NCBI GenBank assembly: GCA_019425005.1
Contig: JAHYYK010000017.1
Location: forward strand, 1 to 41,204
Source: Collinsella sp.
GTDB taxonomy: Bacteria; Actinomycetota; Coriobacteriia; Coriobacteriales; Coriobacteriaceae
Length of the DNA: 41,204 bases
Direction of reading: 5' to 3'
The notes under the pieces were generated by a model. That model ran no database searches and had not been told where the DNA came from. It saw only the letters and a list, made by a program, of their open reading frames with translations. Of this stretch, positions 1 to 6,949 are shown in pieces. The translations under genes were made by a program, and so were the position numbers. How positions within the stretch are numbered: the first letter of the stretch is position 1; each line of letters starts with the position of its first letter.

Positions 1-11
1 GCTGTATGGGG

Positions 12-35
12 GATAATCCTCTTACGTAGATTATC
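12..35. promoter_or_regulatory. Inverted repeat upstream of the TetR gene, candidate operator
   Basis: GATAATC (12-18) and its reverse complement GATTATC (29-35) lie about 44 bases before the regulator start, separated by 10 bases. TetR-family dimers often bind such repeats in their own promoter, so autoregulation is possible. This is an inference from position and symmetry only; the window starts 11 bases upstream, so the full promoter may be cut off. Confidence 0.35.
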
Positions 36-78
36 TCTCATCTGTTGATGAATGCTCGCATATCGAAGGGACACACCC

Positions 79-690
79 ATGGCCACCAGTAAACCGCGTA
101 TTGATCGCCGTATCGTTCGCAGCCGCAATGCCATCCTTTCCGCTTTTGAGCGCTTGCTCATGGAAAAGCCGCTGGCAGACATTACGGTGAGTGCCATCGC
201 GCGCGAGGCCAATGTCGACCGTAAAACCTTCTACGTGCACTTTGGTACGGTTGATGGCTTGCTCGATGCCATTGCCGTCGATGTGGTGGAGATGATTGTC
301 GACTCGGTCGAGAAAACGCTTGCTTCCATGGACGGCGACACCAATGAACGCGCCCTGGGCGCGGCGGCGACCTTCTTTAAAACCGTTAACGAGGCGCTGT
401 GCAACAACCTGGTGCTCAATCGTCAGCTGATCGAGAACATTCCGCTCGATGATTTTATGGCTCGTCTTCGTGCGCCGCTCGAGCACGAGATTGCCGAGCG
501 CGATCTGCTGCCCCACGGTCTCAAGGACGAGATGTTCGACTACTATCTGGCGTTTTTGCTGTCGGGTATTATCGGAATCTATCGCACATGGGCGCTGTCT
601 GACGACTCGGTTCCTATCGAGCGCGTCTCGGAGGTCGCCAACGACCTGACTCTCAATGGCCTGTCGAGTCTGGAATCTCGCTTGGATTAG
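79..690 (+). CDS. TetR/AcrR-family transcriptional regulator
   Basis: A 203-residue one-component regulator. The N-terminal helix-turn-helix is visible at about residues 10-55: a recognition segment reading ITVSAIAREANVDRKTFYVHF, then a short basic stretch, which is the TetR signature. The C-terminal part is helical and unassigned, as expected for a ligand-binding and dimerisation domain. I start at ATG 79, not the upstream in-frame ATG 52, because GAAGGG (65-70) sits at good spacing before 79. An inverted repeat at 12-35 may be its operator. The gene ends exactly where an insertion-sequence remnant begins on the opposite strand, so its regulatory target cannot be read from this window and more likely lies to the left. 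Codon use is less GC-extreme than in the cobalamin block. The family call is secure; the ligand and target are unknown. Confidence 0.85.
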   Translation: MATSKPRIDRRIVRSRNAILSAFERLLMEKPLADITVSAIAREANVDRKTFYVHFGTVDGLLDAIAVDVVEMIVDSVEKTLASMDGDTNERALGAAATFFKTVNEALCNNLVLNRQLIENIPLDDFMARLRAPLEHEIAERDLLPHGLKDEMFDYYLAFLLSGIIGIYRTWALSDDSVPIERVSEVANDLTLNGLSSLESRLD

Positions 691-931
691 GCGCAGGCTC
701 GAGTTCGCGAGGCGCTTGTCGGGGTGCAGCCCGATCGATCAGGCGACGAGCATCCCGCCGAAGCAGTCGATGACCGGGCTCAGGTAGACCTTCTCGCCGC
801 CCGGGAGCCTGAACTCGGTGATGTCGGTGAGCCACAGCAGGTTGGGCTCGTCGGCGTGGAAATTCCTGTTTACGAGGTTCTCCGGCGCCTTGTAGACCTC
901 GCCGGCGTAGGAGCTGTAGCCTGAGGATCCT
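691..931 (-). pseudogene. IS3-family transposase remnant (integrase core fragment with in-frame stop)
   Basis: Reading the minus strand from about 922 downwards gives a fragment with YSSYAGE, then LLWLTDITEF, then EKVYLSPVIDCFGG, a stop (TGA), and SIGLHPDKRLANSS. This matches the middle of an IS3-family OrfB integrase core. The Asp in LTDIT and the Asp in VIDCF correspond to the first two residues of the DDE triad. The TGA stands where these proteins usually have Trp, so TGG to TGA is the likely lesion. The third catalytic residue, both ends of the element and the terminal repeats are missing. The fragment abuts the TetR stop codon on one side and a TAA just past 925 on the other. It is a dead scrap marking the left edge of the cobalamin/transport block. 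Confidence 0.7.
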
Positions 932-956
932 TAAAATAAAGTCCAGTTTATCCTTC

Positions 957-2264
957 TCACTCTAATTGGGAATCCTCCGATGCGCCTTCGCACGCTCGCA
1001 CGACCTCGATACCATGCGAGCGTGCGAACTCGACGAGCTCTGCGTTGCGGGCGTTTATGGTGCCGAAGGCGGCGGGGCACACAATAAGGCGCGCACAGTG
1101 GACGAGGAGCTCTTTGGCGCGGGCTATGGTTTTATCCCCGATCGGCTCGAAGGCGCGCTCGGCCACGCATTCCGTCGCCAGGTCGCGCGCGAGCTCGCAG
1201 TCGATGTCCCCTTCGTGCAGAACGCCCGCGTAGAACGCCTTGCCCTGCCGGATGAGCTGGCGAAACACAGCCGACCCCGTACCTGCGCCGGCGATGACGA
1301 ACGTGTGCGCATCACCGTGTGGGCGCCCAATTTCCACGCTGCCGAAGCGCTCGTTGAAGGTGCCATGCTGAAGGCCGTAGAGCTCGCCAATTGTCTCGCG
1401 CGTGAATATGTCCTCGGGTGCGCCGGCGCGAAAGACCCGGCCGTCCTTCACGCAAATCACCTTGTCGGCGCTTTTCTGCGCGAGCTCGAGTTCGTGGATG
1501 GACATGATGACAGCCACATTCCGCGATTTCGCAAGGTGGCGAAGTATTCGCAGCAGGTCGATCTGGTAGCGGATATCGAGATACGACGTGGGCTCGTCGA
1601 GCACGAGCACACGCGGATCCTGCGCGATGGCGCGTGCGAGCATGACGCGCTGGCGTTGCCCATCGCTTATCTGCATGAAGTCGCGCTCGGCGAGCTCTTC
1701 CACATGTGCGGTTTTCATGGCCTCATCGACCCGACTATGGTCGTCGGGCGAGAGTGTGCCCATTCGCCCGGTGTAGGGATGCCTTCCCGCCTCTACGATA
1801 TCGCGGCAGGTGAGGAGCTCGGTCCGGGGGCGATCCGTCAGCATAACGGCAAGGTTCCTTGCGAACTCCGCCGTCTTCCATCGGGAAATCTCCCGTCCGT
1901 CGAGCTCGACCGCGCCGGCAAGCGGTGCAAGATGGCGGGTGATGGTGTTCAAGATGGTCGACTTGCCCGAGCCGTTCGGCCCGATGAGCGCCACGACGTC
2001 GCCCGCGCGAACCTCCAGATCGACACCTTCGACTACGACCTTCTTGTCGTAGCCCGCCGACAGGTCGCTTATGCGGAAAAGCGGCGCTCCGTCAGTCTGC
2101 GTTTCGACCGGGGTTTCGAGGTTCGACTCCGCTCGGAGGAGGCGTTCCGCGCGCAGTTCCGCACGAGCCGAAAGTGCCTTCTGGCGCTTTCGTGCGAGCT
2201 CAGGACTGTCTAAGCATGGAATGTTCCTTCCGAGCGTTTTGGGCCGCGGCACGAATTCCCCCAT
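957..2264 (-). CDS. ABC transporter ATPase (FepC/BtuD type) with extra C-terminal domain
   Basis: A 435-residue ATPase that should power the adjacent FecCD-type permease. Within the ABC domain (about 60-300) one sees Walker A GPNGSGKST, a signature in the variant form ISDGQRQR rather than LSGGQ, Walker B VLVLDEPTSYLD and the switch His in SIHE. Two features lengthen it beyond the usual 250-270 residues. One is a basic 60-residue N-terminal leader. The other is a C-terminal domain from about residue 315 containing HTFVIAGAGTGS, a Rossmann-like glycine-rich turn, of unknown role. It is the last gene of the riboswitch-led operon; its ATG follows the permease stop TAG directly, so translation is probably coupled. 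Substrate specificity (corrinoid, haem or another metal chelate) cannot be read from the ATPase. Confidence 0.85.
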   Translation of the reverse strand: MGEFVPRPKTLGRNIPCLDSPELARKRQKALSARAELRAERLLRAESNLETPVETQTDGAPLFRISDLSAGYDKKVVVEGVDLEVRAGDVVALIGPNGSGKSTILNTITRHLAPLAGAVELDGREISRWKTAEFARNLAVMLTDRPRTELLTCRDIVEAGRHPYTGRMGTLSPDDHSRVDEAMKTAHVEELAERDFMQISDGQRQRVMLARAIAQDPRVLVLDEPTSYLDIRYQIDLLRILRHLAKSRNVAVIMSIHELELAQKSADKVICVKDGRVFRAGAPEDIFTRETIGELYGLQHGTFNERFGSVEIGRPHGDAHTFVIAGAGTGSAVFRQLIRQGKAFYAGVLHEGDIDCELARDLATECVAERAFEPIGDKTIARAKELLVHCARLIVCPAAFGTINARNAELVEFARSHGIEVVRACEGASEDSQLE

Positions 2265-3305
2265 CTACCTCACCCGTTTCTTCAACATGAGCGCGATAAC
2301 CACCGGCGCGCCGAAGATGGCGGTGACGGCGCTGATGGAAAGCTCGACGGGAGAGAACAGCGTGCGCGCGATCAAATCGCAGCCCGCGCAGAAGATGGCG
2401 CCTCCCAAGAAGCACGCAGGAATCACGCGGATGGGCTTCGACGACTTCAGCGCCGACTTCACGAGATGCGGAACCGCGATGCCTACGAACGACACCGGAC
2501 CAGCGAACGCGGTCACGCAGGCGGAGAGAATGCTCGCTAGAAGGACGAGCACCACGCGGAAGCGTGCGACGTTCACGCCGACGCTTTTCGCGTAGGCTTC
2601 TCCCAGCTGGAAGGCGGAAAGGGGCTTCGATATCGCGAATACGCATGCGCTCACGGTGATCACCACGACCGCGATGACCGCGATGTCGTCCCAGCTCGAA
2701 CCCGAGAAGCTGCCCAAAGACCAGTTGTGCAGGTTCACGATGGACTGGTCGTCGGCGAAGGCGATGAGGAAGTTCGTCCCCGCCGAGCAGATGTATCCCA
2801 CCATGACGCCCGCTACGATGAGCATGGCCATGGAACTTATGCGCCGTGCGATGAGGAGTACGAAGCCGATGGTGATAAGCGAGCCCAGAAACGCTGCGGC
2901 CACCATGGCCGGCGAGGACATGGCCTGGTTCGCGCCCAGAAGTACGATCATCGTAAGCGCGACGACGAACTTTGCGCCTGAGGAGACGCCCAAGATGAAC
3001 GGGTCGGCGATGGGGTTGTTGAAAAACGTCTGCAGCAGGAACCCGGAGAGCGAAAGTGCCCCGCCGAGAAGCACGGCTGAAAGCACGCGCGGCAGGCGAA
3101 TCTCCCAGATGATCTGGCTTTCCATGGAATTGGCCGCGCCGCCTGAAAGGATGCCGGGGATGTGGTCTGCGGGCACGAGCACGCTCCCGATGCACAGGTT
3201 GGTCCCGACGAGCACGATGAGGGCAACAGCGAGCAGCGCCGTCACGACGCGACACCGCGCGGCGCGCCCCGATTCGTCGTATGCCATGGAAAGTCGGCTT
3301 CTCAT
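2265..3305 (-). CDS. FecCD-family ABC transporter permease (BtuC/FepD/HmuU type)
   Basis: A 346-residue polytopic membrane protein with about ten hydrophobic segments, the normal length and character of the BtuC/FecCD family, which moves vitamin B12, haem or ferric siderophores. Family motifs are visible: WEIRLPRVLSAVLLGGALSLSG near the N-terminus, DPFILGVSSGA, and the cytoplasmic loop FVGIAVPHLVK that contacts the ATPase. It lies between the substrate-binding protein (4-base gap) and the ATPase (adjacent), so the three form one importer, working as a homodimer by family precedent. Start taken at ATG 3305; ATG 3287 is an in-frame alternative and neither has a strong ribosome-binding site. The B12 riboswitch upstream of the operon favours a corrinoid-related substrate, but this is inference. 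Confidence 0.88.
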   Translation of the reverse strand: MRSRLSMAYDESGRAARCRVVTALLAVALIVLVGTNLCIGSVLVPADHIPGILSGGAANSMESQIIWEIRLPRVLSAVLLGGALSLSGFLLQTFFNNPIADPFILGVSSGAKFVVALTMIVLLGANQAMSSPAMVAAAFLGSLITIGFVLLIARRISSMAMLIVAGVMVGYICSAGTNFLIAFADDQSIVNLHNWSLGSFSGSSWDDIAVIAVVVITVSACVFAISKPLSAFQLGEAYAKSVGVNVARFRVVLVLLASILSACVTAFAGPVSFVGIAVPHLVKSALKSSKPIRVIPACFLGGAIFCAGCDLIARTLFSPVELSISAVTAIFGAPVVIALMLKKRVR

Positions 3306-3309
3306 GGTG

Positions 3310-4881
3310 CTAGCCGAGCTTCCTCAGATAATGGAAGTCGCTCGCGTCATCGCCGGCGAACGCCCCGTGCAGCTCGTCGATAATGTCGGCGGTAGAAGTC
3401 ATCTGCTGGTACATGTCGGCGCTTGTGACCCAGACGTTGCCGTTCTTCACGGCTTTGAACTGCGACAATAGCGCGTTTTTGCCTACGAAGTCGTTCAAGG
3501 TGGCAACCGATTCGTCGATGGTGCCGTTGTAGACGATGATGTCGGCATCCTTCGCCGTCGCGTAGAAGCGCTCCATTTCGAGCGTTACTGACGAACCTGA
3601 CGTCGACGCCGTCTGCGCGTCATCGAGCGCGTAGCTGCCGCCTGCAAGCTCGATCATCTGCGCCACGTAGTCGCCTGCCCGCCGCGTGACGGCGGCCCCG
3701 TTCGAGTTAATGTAGAAATACGCCACGGTTTTACCTGAAGACGCGAGCCCCGACGTTTGCTCGACGCGGGCCTTCTGCTCGTTGAACAGGCGTGCGGCCT
3801 CGTCTTCCTTGTCGAACAGGACGCCGAAAAGCTTAATCCACTCGACGCGCCCGAGTGCTTCGGGCTCGCTCGACGACTGTTCGGTGAGCACGACGAGCCC
3901 GAGCTTCTGCAGCTTTTCCTTCACATCGGGCGTGTGGTTGATCATGGTGTTCTCGATGGCGAGCGTGCAGCCCGAGGCCGATATTCGCTCGTAGTCGGGC
4001 GCGCTGTACTTGCCGCCGTAGGCGATCGCTCCACTTTCGAGCGCGCTTTTGAAGCCCGCGACCGAGCAATCGTCGGCCTTCGTGCCCGACATTAAGATAT
4101 TGTCGTTCGCATCGAGCGCGTCGACCAGGCACATCGTTGCCGACGACACGAGGTACACCTTGTCGGCGGGGCGCCTTATGACCGCGATGTCGGAGCTCAA
4201 CCCATCAGGTACCTTCGCATCCTGCGGCACCACGAGGAAGCGCTCCCCGTTCGAAATGCAGATAAGCCGCAGGCCGCCTTCGTACTCGTCGACAGTGAAG
4301 TGCTTGGCGTATTCAAGCTGAAGCGCCCCCGTCGGCTCCCAGCCGCAGCCCAAATCGGCGTTGTGGAAGTCGGCCGCGGCGCTTGAAGCCGTTCCCGCAG
4401 GGGAGCCGCCGCTTGCATCGTTGCCCGATTTCTCCTTCATGGTGGATGAGTCGAAGTGGAGCGTGTAGTCGATGGTGTGCGGCGTCGACATGGCGACGGT
4501 CTCGGCCGACACGGCGATGTCCTCGTCGAGTGTGACGGGTATCTCGAACGTGGAGTTGCCGCCGTCGTTTACGGGCGCGTAGTCCACGCCGTCGGCGGTC
4601 ATCTTGTCGTAGTTCGAACTCGACCAGGTGATGGTCGCGGTGTAGGTGTCGCCATCCTTCACAATTGTGGTTGGTGAGGCGATGCTTGCGCGCCCTGACC
4701 CGCCGGAAAGCGAGACGCTCACCGTGTATTCCTGAGAGCCCGCCGTGGCACCGGTCGCGTTCGGGCTCGCACTGCACCCCGCGAAGGGAAGCGCGAGCAG
4801 GGCGACGAGAACGCAGGCGATTACGCGCGCCGCGATGCTGCGGCACTTCCTGTTTTCCCCCTTGGGAAGAATCGACCGCAT
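3310..4881 (-). CDS. Substrate-binding lipoprotein (BtuF/FhuD-like fold) with extra N-terminal beta domain
   Basis: A 523-residue extracytoplasmic binding protein. The N-terminus is a lipoprotein signal with lipobox PFAGC, so it should be membrane-anchored outside the cell. From about residue 45 to 145 comes an all-beta-looking domain (YTVSVSLSGGSGRASI ... YTATITWSSSNYDKM ... FEIPVTLDED) that also appears, in a divergent form, in the small lipoprotein encoded next door. The remainder, from about 175, is a periplasmic-binding-protein domain of the BtuF/FhuD/FepB class, with a linking region around EPEALGRVEWIKLFGVLF and a long helix, and it ends LHGAFAGDDASDFHYLRKLG. At over 500 residues it is much longer than typical BtuF (about 250-300). 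Likely ligand: a corrinoid, haem or other metallated tetrapyrrole, inferred from the riboswitch and CbiK neighbour; not proven by any residue I can name. Confidence 0.8.
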   Translation of the reverse strand: MRSILPKGENRKCRSIAARVIACVLVALLALPFAGCSASPNATGATAGSQEYTVSVSLSGGSGRASIASPTTIVKDGDTYTATITWSSSNYDKMTADGVDYAPVNDGGNSTFEIPVTLDEDIAVSAETVAMSTPHTIDYTLHFDSSTMKEKSGNDASGGSPAGTASSAAADFHNADLGCGWEPTGALQLEYAKHFTVDEYEGGLRLICISNGERFLVVPQDAKVPDGLSSDIAVIRRPADKVYLVSSATMCLVDALDANDNILMSGTKADDCSVAGFKSALESGAIAYGGKYSAPDYERISASGCTLAIENTMINHTPDVKEKLQKLGLVVLTEQSSSEPEALGRVEWIKLFGVLFDKEDEAARLFNEQKARVEQTSGLASSGKTVAYFYINSNGAAVTRRAGDYVAQMIELAGGSYALDDAQTASTSGSSVTLEMERFYATAKDADIIVYNGTIDESVATLNDFVGKNALLSQFKAVKNGNVWVTSADMYQQMTSTADIIDELHGAFAGDDASDFHYLRKLG

Positions 4882-4885
4882 GGCG

Positions 4886-5419
4886 TTACTTCAGTGCGTC
4901 GGCGCGCAGATCGACGCCGGCGGATTCGAACACGAGCGTGCGGTCGTACCACCGCTCCCTTTTAATGCTCCACGCGGCGCAGGCGGTGTCCTCGTCGAGC
5001 GCTTCAACGGGCACGTCGTAGGTGTACTTGCCTTCCGCGTTTTCCACATAGGGGATGAAGTCGGCCTCGCTCGCGGCGGCAGCCTCGTCGCCCGTGCCCA
5101 TGAAGAGCTTGCCGTAGCCCGTGCCGGAAAGTGTCATCACGCAGTGCATGGAGCCGTTTTCCACGATGAGCTGGGCGTCCACAATCTTGAACATGTTCGA
5201 GCTGGAATCTACGGTGATCGGATAGGTGCCGTCAGCCACCTTGTCGGCGGTAATGGGGGCAGCGCTTGCGCCCTCGGGCGCATCGGCCGCCTGTTCGGTC
5301 TTTTCCTGGGAATCGGCATCGCTTGCCATTGCGCTGTCGATTGAATTTCCGCCGCAGCCGGCGAGCGAGAACGCGAAAAGCGCCGCCGACAGGGCGAAGA
5401 CGAGGGTTTTCTTCAACAT
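4886..5419 (-). CDS. Small lipoprotein sharing a domain with the neighbouring binding protein
   Basis: A 177-residue predicted lipoprotein: basic start MLKKT, hydrophobic stretch, lipobox SLAGC, then a Ser/Ala/acidic linker. The mature part (about 60-170) follows the same plan as the N-terminal domain of the substrate-binding protein: a GTYPITV strand, an ENGSMHCVMTLSGTGYGKLF segment, a VPVEALDEDT segment, and a Trp-containing end (SIKRERWYDRTLVF). I do not recognise a named family with certainty. Start chosen at ATG 5419 because AAAGGA precedes it; the longer upstream reading runs through an intergenic hairpin. It lies 4 bases before the binding-protein start, so the two are likely made together. 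A role in capturing or passing a tetrapyrrole or metal at the cell surface is an inference from context. Confidence 0.7.
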   Translation of the reverse strand: MLKKTLVFALSAALFAFSLAGCGGNSIDSAMASDADSQEKTEQAADAPEGASAAPITADKVADGTYPITVDSSSNMFKIVDAQLIVENGSMHCVMTLSGTGYGKLFMGTGDEAAAASEADFIPYVENAEGKYTYDVPVEALDEDTACAAWSIKRERWYDRTLVFESAGVDLRADALK

Positions 5420-5481
5420 GGAGGGGTTCCTTTCAATCGCTTCGACCGCCCGCGCCGTGCGGTGGGCGGGCGGGATGCGAA

Positions 5482-5555
5482 TGCAACGGGCATGCGTCGT
5501 CAGTCGGGGAAAGGCGCATGCCCGTTGCACGGGGACGCGACCGGCGCCCCCGTGC
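5482..5555. repeat. Two adjoining hairpins between cbiK and the lipoprotein gene
   Basis: A perfect 15-bp inverted repeat has arms 5482-5496 and 5515-5529 with an 18-base loop. A second 8-bp repeat, GCACGGGG (5527-5534) with CCCCGTGC (5548-5555), follows directly and shares three bases with it. Both lie in the operon transcript just after the chelatase stop. Neither is followed by a T-run on the minus strand, so they look more like stabilising or processing structures that could set a higher level of cbiK mRNA than of the downstream genes. Confidence 0.6.
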
Positions 5556-5564
5556 GCGGCGAGT

Positions 5565-6491
5565 TTACAGCTTGGCGATGGCGTCGTCCACGTGCGAGAC
5601 GTAGATGTCGTCGACCGCGACGTTCTGTCCCAGACCCTGGAGTAGGCACGTCACTTCGAAGCCGGCGGCCACGAACTTCGAAGCCCAGCTGTCGGGGTCG
5701 GTCTCGTCTGCCATGTCGTTGTTCGCGTGGTCGCCCGCGACCACCATGAACGGCGCGAGCACGGCCTTCTTGTAGCCTGCGGCGCTCGCGGCGGCGATAA
5801 CATCCTCGCAGGTCGGTTCAGCCTCGACGGTGCCGACGAAGAACTGCGTCAAGCCCTCGTTCTTGAACACTTCCTGCATCTTGGCATAGTCGGCGTTGGA
5901 ATCGGCTTCGGTGCCGTGGCCCATGAGGCACAGCGCCGTCTTGCCGTCGTCGAAGGACGCCATGTTCTCCTTAATGGCTGCGGCCACCTTCTTATAGTCA
6001 TCGTCGGAGGTGAGCAGCGGGTCGCCGAGCGAGATTTTGTCGAACTTGTCGGCGTACTTGTCGAGCTCGTCTTTCACGTCGGTGTATTCCAGGCCACCCA
6101 TGAGATGCGTCGGCTGCACGACGATTTCCTTCACGCCGTCTTTCACGCAGCGGTCGAGCGCCTCGGTCATGTTGTCGATCGTGATGCCGTCGCGCTTCTT
6201 CAGCTTGTCGATGATGATCTGCGCGGTGAAGGCGCGGCGGATGTCGTAGTCCTGCCAGTACTTCTCGCGGATAGCGTCTTCGATGGCGCCGATGGTGATG
6301 TGGCGCGAGTCGTTGTAGCTCGTGCCGAAGCTCGTGACGAGGATGACCGGCTTCACGGCCTTCTCCTTTTCGCTCGATTTCTCGGAACTTGCGGAGGTGC
6401 TGGAGCAGCCCGCGAGCGTGATTCCGGCGAGCGCGACGGCTCCGGTTGCTGCGGCGCCCATGAAGCTGCGGCGTGACATCTGGTCGGACAT
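5565..6491 (-). CDS. cbiK: Exported CbiK-type sirohydrochlorin cobaltochelatase, Tat/lipoprotein signal
   Basis: A 308-residue class II chelatase. The family inserts Co2+ into sirohydrochlorin, the entry step of the anaerobic B12 pathway. The fold markers are clear: VILVTSFGTSYNDSR at the start of the mature domain, VQPTHLMGG, LMGHGTE, and VVAGDHANNDMA. His192, Glu223 and His255 fit the three metal-site residues known from enterobacterial CbiK. The unusual part is the N-terminus: MSRRSFMGAA is a twin-arginine motif, followed by a hydrophobic run and lipobox LAGC (Cys29). The protein should therefore be exported folded and lipid-anchored. A signal-bearing periplasmic CbiK is known from Desulfovibrio vulgaris and has been linked to haem/iron handling. 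Start at ATG 6491, preceded by GAGGAAAGG. First gene after the B12 riboswitch. Confidence 0.9.
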   Translation of the reverse strand: MSDQMSRRSFMGAAATGAVALAGITLAGCSSTSASSEKSSEKEKAVKPVILVTSFGTSYNDSRHITIGAIEDAIREKYWQDYDIRRAFTAQIIIDKLKKRDGITIDNMTEALDRCVKDGVKEIVVQPTHLMGGLEYTDVKDELDKYADKFDKISLGDPLLTSDDDYKKVAAAIKENMASFDDGKTALCLMGHGTEADSNADYAKMQEVFKNEGLTQFFVGTVEAEPTCEDVIAAASAAGYKKAVLAPFMVVAGDHANNDMADETDPDSWASKFVAAGFEVTCLLQGLGQNVAVDDIYVSHVDDAIAKL

Positions 6492-6547
6492 GGTTTTTCC
6501 TTTCCTCGGTTTGCCGGTCCCCCGGCGACAGTTGCTTGTCGGCATAA

Positions 6548-6606
6548 GCGAAAGAAAAGCGCACCCCTCGGGGTTCACAAGGAGCTAACGCCACGGCGAT
6601 GCCGTG
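6548..6606 (-). promoter_or_regulatory. Possible expression platform downstream of the B12 riboswitch
   Basis: Between the aptamer and cbiK lie a hairpin CACGGC-ATC-GCCGTG (6592-6606, no T-run) and a second short hairpin around ACCCCGAGGGGT, followed by GCGCTTTTCTTT on the minus strand (about 6548-6573). The latter could be a weak intrinsic terminator that ends transcription when cobalamin is bound. The assignment is tentative, since the stem is only 4-5 bp. Confidence 0.35.
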
Positions 6607-6609
6607 AGG

Positions 6610-6750
6610 AAAAGGCGAAGCAGTCTGGCTTGGGGCGCGAGGCGGTTCGCCCGCGCGTCCTATACAGTAATGTCCCTTGCCCAGGATTCCCACCTGGTTC
6701 CCTCCGCAAGCCAGCGCGGGCTGTGCGGACGCCGCGCCGGTCATTTCCTT
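6610..6750 (-). ncRNA. Cobalamin (B12) riboswitch
   Basis: On the minus strand the leader reads GGAGGGAACCAGGTGGGAAT, then CCTGGGCAAGGGACATTACTGTATA, which follows the conserved core of cobalamin riboswitches: GGGAA, a short stem around the GGTG segment, then the ACTGTA segment. Further 3' it has CCAAGCCAGACTGC (about 6620-6633), the counterpart of the AGCCAG...CTGCC element. Elements occur in the right order and spacing. It lies about 120 bases before cbiK and reads towards it, so bound adenosyl- or hydroxocobalamin should switch off the chelatase/transport operon. The outer borders are approximate; a covariance-model search would fix them. Confidence 0.85.
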
Positions 6751-6949
6751 TTATCCGATTGTCATATGCTCGTTGCCGAAACTTTTACTATGATAGTGGG
6801 CACTTGTGAACGTGTCAAAGCCAGGGCGGGCAGCATTGCGCCTCCTGCCTGCGTATTTGCTCCGATTGCCGCCGCAGGCGCCGTGTTTTGCCCGCTGCGC
6901 GAATGGCGGCGTAAACGGTTGCGATGAGAAACGGGAAGGGAAGGCTCGG
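6751..6949 (+). promoter_or_regulatory. Divergent promoter region and leader of the cobalamin operon
   Basis: About 200 bases without a convincing gene separate the riboswitch from cbiF. They must hold the promoters of both divergent operons. I see a -10-like TATGAT (6789-6794) on the plus strand within the perfect palindrome ACTATGATAGT (6787-6797), but no good -35 at 16-18 bases. I find no second B12 riboswitch facing the biosynthesis operon. GGGAAGGGAAGG (6931-6942) is the ribosome-binding site of cbiF. Confidence 0.35.

Noticed and set aside
79..690. TetR protein as regulator of the cobalamin block
   Set aside because: It is separated by an insertion-sequence remnant and transcribed convergently; no matching operator was seen in the 6750-6950 region.
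966..2213. Long plus-strand open frame (415 codons) opposite the ABC ATPase
   Set aside because: The minus strand has clear Walker A, signature and Walker B motifs; the plus frame has no family pattern and is the typical mirror of a GC-rich gene.
5727..6476. Plus-strand open frame opposite cbiK
   Set aside because: It mirrors a strongly supported chelatase and has a His/Val/Gly-rich composition without motifs.
6818..6860. AAGCCAGGGCGGGC on the plus strand as a second B12 riboswitch
   Set aside because: Resembles the 3' element of the riboswitch, but the GGGAA/GGTG core and ACTGTA segment are absent upstream, and there is too little room.
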